Shown here: positions 6,542-8,322 of the stretch, in pieces
Layout of the letters: each line of letters begins with the position of its first letter
Position numbering within the stretch: the stretch's first letter is position 1
Origin: CAYLYP01 sp964387795
GTDB lineage: Bacteria > Bacteroidota > Bacteroidia > Bacteroidales > UBA7960
Length of the DNA: 8,322 nt
Assembly (NCBI GenBank): GCA_964387795.1
Contig: CAYLYP010000111.1
Coordinates: forward strand, 1 to 8,322
Direction: 5' to 3'
Notes under the pieces: model-generated
The model's database searches: none
What the model was told of the DNA's origin: nothing
The model's input: only the letters and a program-made list of their open reading frames with translations
Program-made: the position numbers and the translations under genes

Positions 6542-8128
6542 ATGGCTAAGATTGGTTTGAAAAGAATAAGGGTTTTTGTCGCATTGATTGCTTTCATCTC
6601 TTTGTTTCTGACTTTTCTTGGGATTCAGGCAGGAGGGATTTCGCATGTTTCAAATTTCTTTCTCCATCTTCAGCTCCTCCCTGCCTTATTGAAGTTCACG
6701 GTAAGCTTTTCGCTTATTGCTATAATCAGCTTTCTTTGCATTCTATTGCTGAACTTTGTCTTTGGCCGTTTTTATTGCAGTACCATCTGCCCATTAGGTG
6801 TATTGCAGGATTTGATATGGCGCACAGGCTCCTTGTTTAGAAAAAAGAAATCAAGGCGTTTTAACTATCAACCTTCTTCCAAACGTATCCTGCGCTACGG
6901 ATTATTGCTTGTTACCCTTATCTTTTGGATTTCAGGCTCTTTATTTTTGATTAATCTCCTTGATCCATACAGTAGCTTTGGGAAAATCAGTGTTGCAATT
7001 TTTCGTCCTGCTTTTATCTGGCTAAACAATCAACTTGCTTTTATCCTTGAGAACTTTAATGTTTTTAGTGTTGCACCTATCGACCTGAAATGGCTTCCTG
7101 CCAATGTGCTTATTGTGTCTGTTGCTTTGTTTTTGTTGATTGTGGTGCTTAGTTTGTGGAGAGGACGTTTGTTTTGTAATACATTATGCCCGGCTGGTGC
7201 TTTAATGGGAATTTTTGCCGAAAAGTCATTGTTCAGGATATATTTTAATGAAGCTGCCTGCAACCAATGCCGCAAATGTGAACGTAAGTGCAAGGCTGAA
7301 TGTATTGATCCTGTCAGTAAAACTATAGATCCCGGCAGATGTGTTTTGTGCTTCAACTGTTTGGATAGCTGTGACAGGGATGGTATCAAATATGGATTAG
7401 TAAGAAAATCAAAAGAAGTTGTTGTTTCAGAGGAGACTCATGACATTGGCAAGCGTAGTTTTTTGCTTTCTTTGGGTGCTGCTATGGTATCACTGCCCCT
7501 ATTGGGTAAGAAAAGTTTTTCACAAAACAACCAACATCCGGGTTTTGTCCCTACAGCTTCCGATAATCCTGTAACACCTCCTGGTTCACAAAGCTACGAG
7601 CATTTTACATCGGCCTGTGTTGCTTGTTATCTTTGTGTTAGTGCTTGTCCTACTCATGTAATTGTTCCTTCTTTTTTCGACTATGGGTTAAAAGGCTTTA
7701 TGCAACCCAAACTTGATTATCATGCAAGCTTCTGTAATTTTGAATGCACCCGTTGCGGTGAGGTTTGTCCTACTTCAGCCATCCTGCCTTTAGCTCTTGA
7801 ACAAAAGAAAACCACCCAGATAGGAATAGCTCATTTTATGCCTGAAAGTTGCGTGGTGGTGGTTAATGGAACCGATTGCGGGGCTTGTTCAGAGCATTGT
7901 CCCACCAAAGCTGTTGAGATGGTACCTTATGGCTCCCTGCGTATCCCAAAAGTAAATCCAGATATCTGTATTGGCTGTGGTGCCTGCGAATATGCGTGTC
8001 CTACTTCACCTTATAAAGCAATTTATGTGGAAAGCAATGTAGGACACAAAACTGCCCTAAGGCTGGAAACACTTCCGGCTGATGAAGAAAAACCAAAAGA
8101 TGGGGCAACAGAAGAATTTCCTTTCTAA
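6542..8128 (+). CDS. Membrane polyferredoxin, NapH-NapG-like fusion
   Basis: Predicted membrane electron carrier. Residues 1-290 resemble NapH: helices at about 10-30, 50-75, 117-140 and 188-206; two CxxxCP motifs (C79/C83 and C212/C216) at helix ends; then two ferredoxin motifs, C240-x2-C243-x2-C246-x3-C250 (plus C254) and C267-x2-C270-x2-C273-x3-C277, expected on the cytoplasmic side. A KRSFLLSLGAAMVSLPLL segment (304-321) follows, like a Tat signal or fifth helix. Residues 350-500 resemble NapG: four further cluster motifs at C359/362/365/369, C398/402/405/409, C437/446/449/453 and C476/479/482/486, most ending CP. From memory E. coli NapH and NapG are about 287 and 231 residues, summing close to 528. 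In the Nap system these move electrons from quinol towards the periplasmic reductase, but no NapA, NapB or NapC is here, so nitrate is not implied. The tail (ADEEKPKDGATEEFPF) is acidic and low-complexity. Start ATG at 6542 precedes the first helix directly. Related NosR/YccM-type proteins are the main alternative label. Confidence 0.88.
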   Translation: MAKIGLKRIRVFVALIAFISLFLTFLGIQAGGISHVSNFFLHLQLLPALLKFTVSFSLIAIISFLCILLLNFVFGRFYCSTICPLGVLQDLIWRTGSLFRKKKSRRFNYQPSSKRILRYGLLLVTLIFWISGSLFLINLLDPYSSFGKISVAIFRPAFIWLNNQLAFILENFNVFSVAPIDLKWLPANVLIVSVALFLLIVVLSLWRGRLFCNTLCPAGALMGIFAEKSLFRIYFNEAACNQCRKCERKCKAECIDPVSKTIDPGRCVLCFNCLDSCDRDGIKYGLVRKSKEVVVSEETHDIGKRSFLLSLGAAMVSLPLLGKKSFSQNNQHPGFVPTASDNPVTPPGSQSYEHFTSACVACYLCVSACPTHVIVPSFFDYGLKGFMQPKLDYHASFCNFECTRCGEVCPTSAILPLALEQKKTTQIGIAHFMPESCVVVVNGTDCGACSEHCPTKAVEMVPYGSLRIPKVNPDICIGCGACEYACPTSPYKAIYVESNVGHKTALRLETLPADEEKPKDGATEEFPF

Positions 8129-8178
8129 TTAGTATCTGCTGTAATCTCAATAGAAGTGCTTATTGCTGGCGTAGCTAT

Positions 8179-8316
8179 GTTTATTGATAAACAATCATTT
8201 ATTTTTTTCATATCAGGAAGAGACCATGTTAAGGGTTGAGTCGGGGTTGAGTCGGGGTTGAGTCGGGGTATGTTCCCCATTAAATACATCTAGGAAATAA
8301 GGTTTTTATCAATAAA
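8179..8316. repeat. Two near-palindromes flanking the G-rich repeat
   Basis: GTTTATTGATAAAC (8179-8192) is a palindrome apart from its central TG. TTTATCAATAAA (8305-8316) is the exact reverse complement of bases 8180-8191. The pair is 113 bases apart and brackets the tandem repeat. They could be binding sites for a dimeric regulator, ends of a small mobile or repeat element, or chance in AT-rich DNA. The rest of the final 194-base noncoding stretch shows no gene and no clear terminator. Confidence 0.4.
8232..8269 (+). repeat. 11-bp G-rich tandem repeat (about 3.5 copies) with G-quadruplex pattern
   Basis: The unit GGGGTTGAGTC occurs at 8243-8253 and 8254-8264, preceded by a copy with one mismatch (AGGGTTGAGTC, 8232-8242) and followed by a partial GGGGT (8265-8269). 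Four G-runs of 3-4 are separated by identical 7-base loops (TTGAGTC), which fits the usual G3+N1-7 quadruplex rule on the plus strand. The last G-run can instead pair with CCCC at 8275-8278 around a TATGTT loop. It lies about 104 bases after the polyferredoxin stop, in AT-rich noncoding DNA. Confidence 0.9.
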
Positions 8317-8322
8317 TTGGGG

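Noticed and set aside
7030..7389. 119-codon minus-strand open frame opposite the polyferredoxin gene
   Set aside because: It is antisense to conserved helices and cysteine motifs and has no recognisable features.
8232..8269. CRISPR array
   Set aside because: Units are 11 bp and directly abutting with no spacers; this is a simple tandem repeat.

Overview
The window looks like a chromosomal piece of a Bacteroidota genome, probably an anaerobic or microaerophilic Bacteroidales-type organism. Four things point there: the urocanase and dihydroorotase subtypes, two small lipoproteins of Bacteroidota style (one of the DUF4296 family), an almost complete lack of Shine-Dalgarno sequences, and AT-rich intergenic DNA. 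A run of exactly 100 Ns whose two flanks are the same 55 bases shows that this is a scaffolded short-read assembly, possibly metagenomic. No IS element, phage gene, tRNA, rRNA or CRISPR array is visible.

Layout. (1) Positions 1-1501 (+) hold the C-terminal two thirds of urocanate hydratase (hutU), interrupted only by the artificial gap; merging the 55-base overlap restores one open frame. (2) 1624-2058 (+) is a small acidic-tailed lipoprotein. It converges on a minus-strand cluster, and a strong hairpin plus T-run near 2081-2119 separates the two transcription units. (3) 4678 down to 2075 (-) carries a GT2 polyprenol-phosphate mannosyltransferase-like enzyme (GTG start), a class I dihydroorotase (pyrC) and a DUF4296 lipoprotein; the last two overlap as TAATG. 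(4) 5395 down to 4862 (-) is a six-helix membrane protein resembling an ECF-transporter S component. It is divergent from (5), a tight two-gene plus-strand unit: a DUF362 protein with a twin-arginine signal (5593-6522), then a 528-residue polyferredoxin (6542-8128) that reads as a NapH-NapG fusion. (6) The last 194 bases have no gene but hold an 11-bp G-rich tandem repeat and two near-palindromes.

How the genes fit together. hutU belongs to histidine breakdown and pyrC to pyrimidine synthesis. The GT2 enzyme probably supplies a lipid-linked sugar for envelope glycosylation. The most interesting part is the DUF362/polyferredoxin pair: the sequence predicts a membrane electron conduit with two cytoplasmic-side and four periplasmic-side [4Fe-4S] clusters, next to an exported DUF362 protein, with no terminal reductase in view. 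An internal Tat-like KRSFLL motif just before the helix that would carry the second half across the membrane suggests mixed Sec/Tat assembly. This is inference from motifs and gene order; the substrate is unknown.
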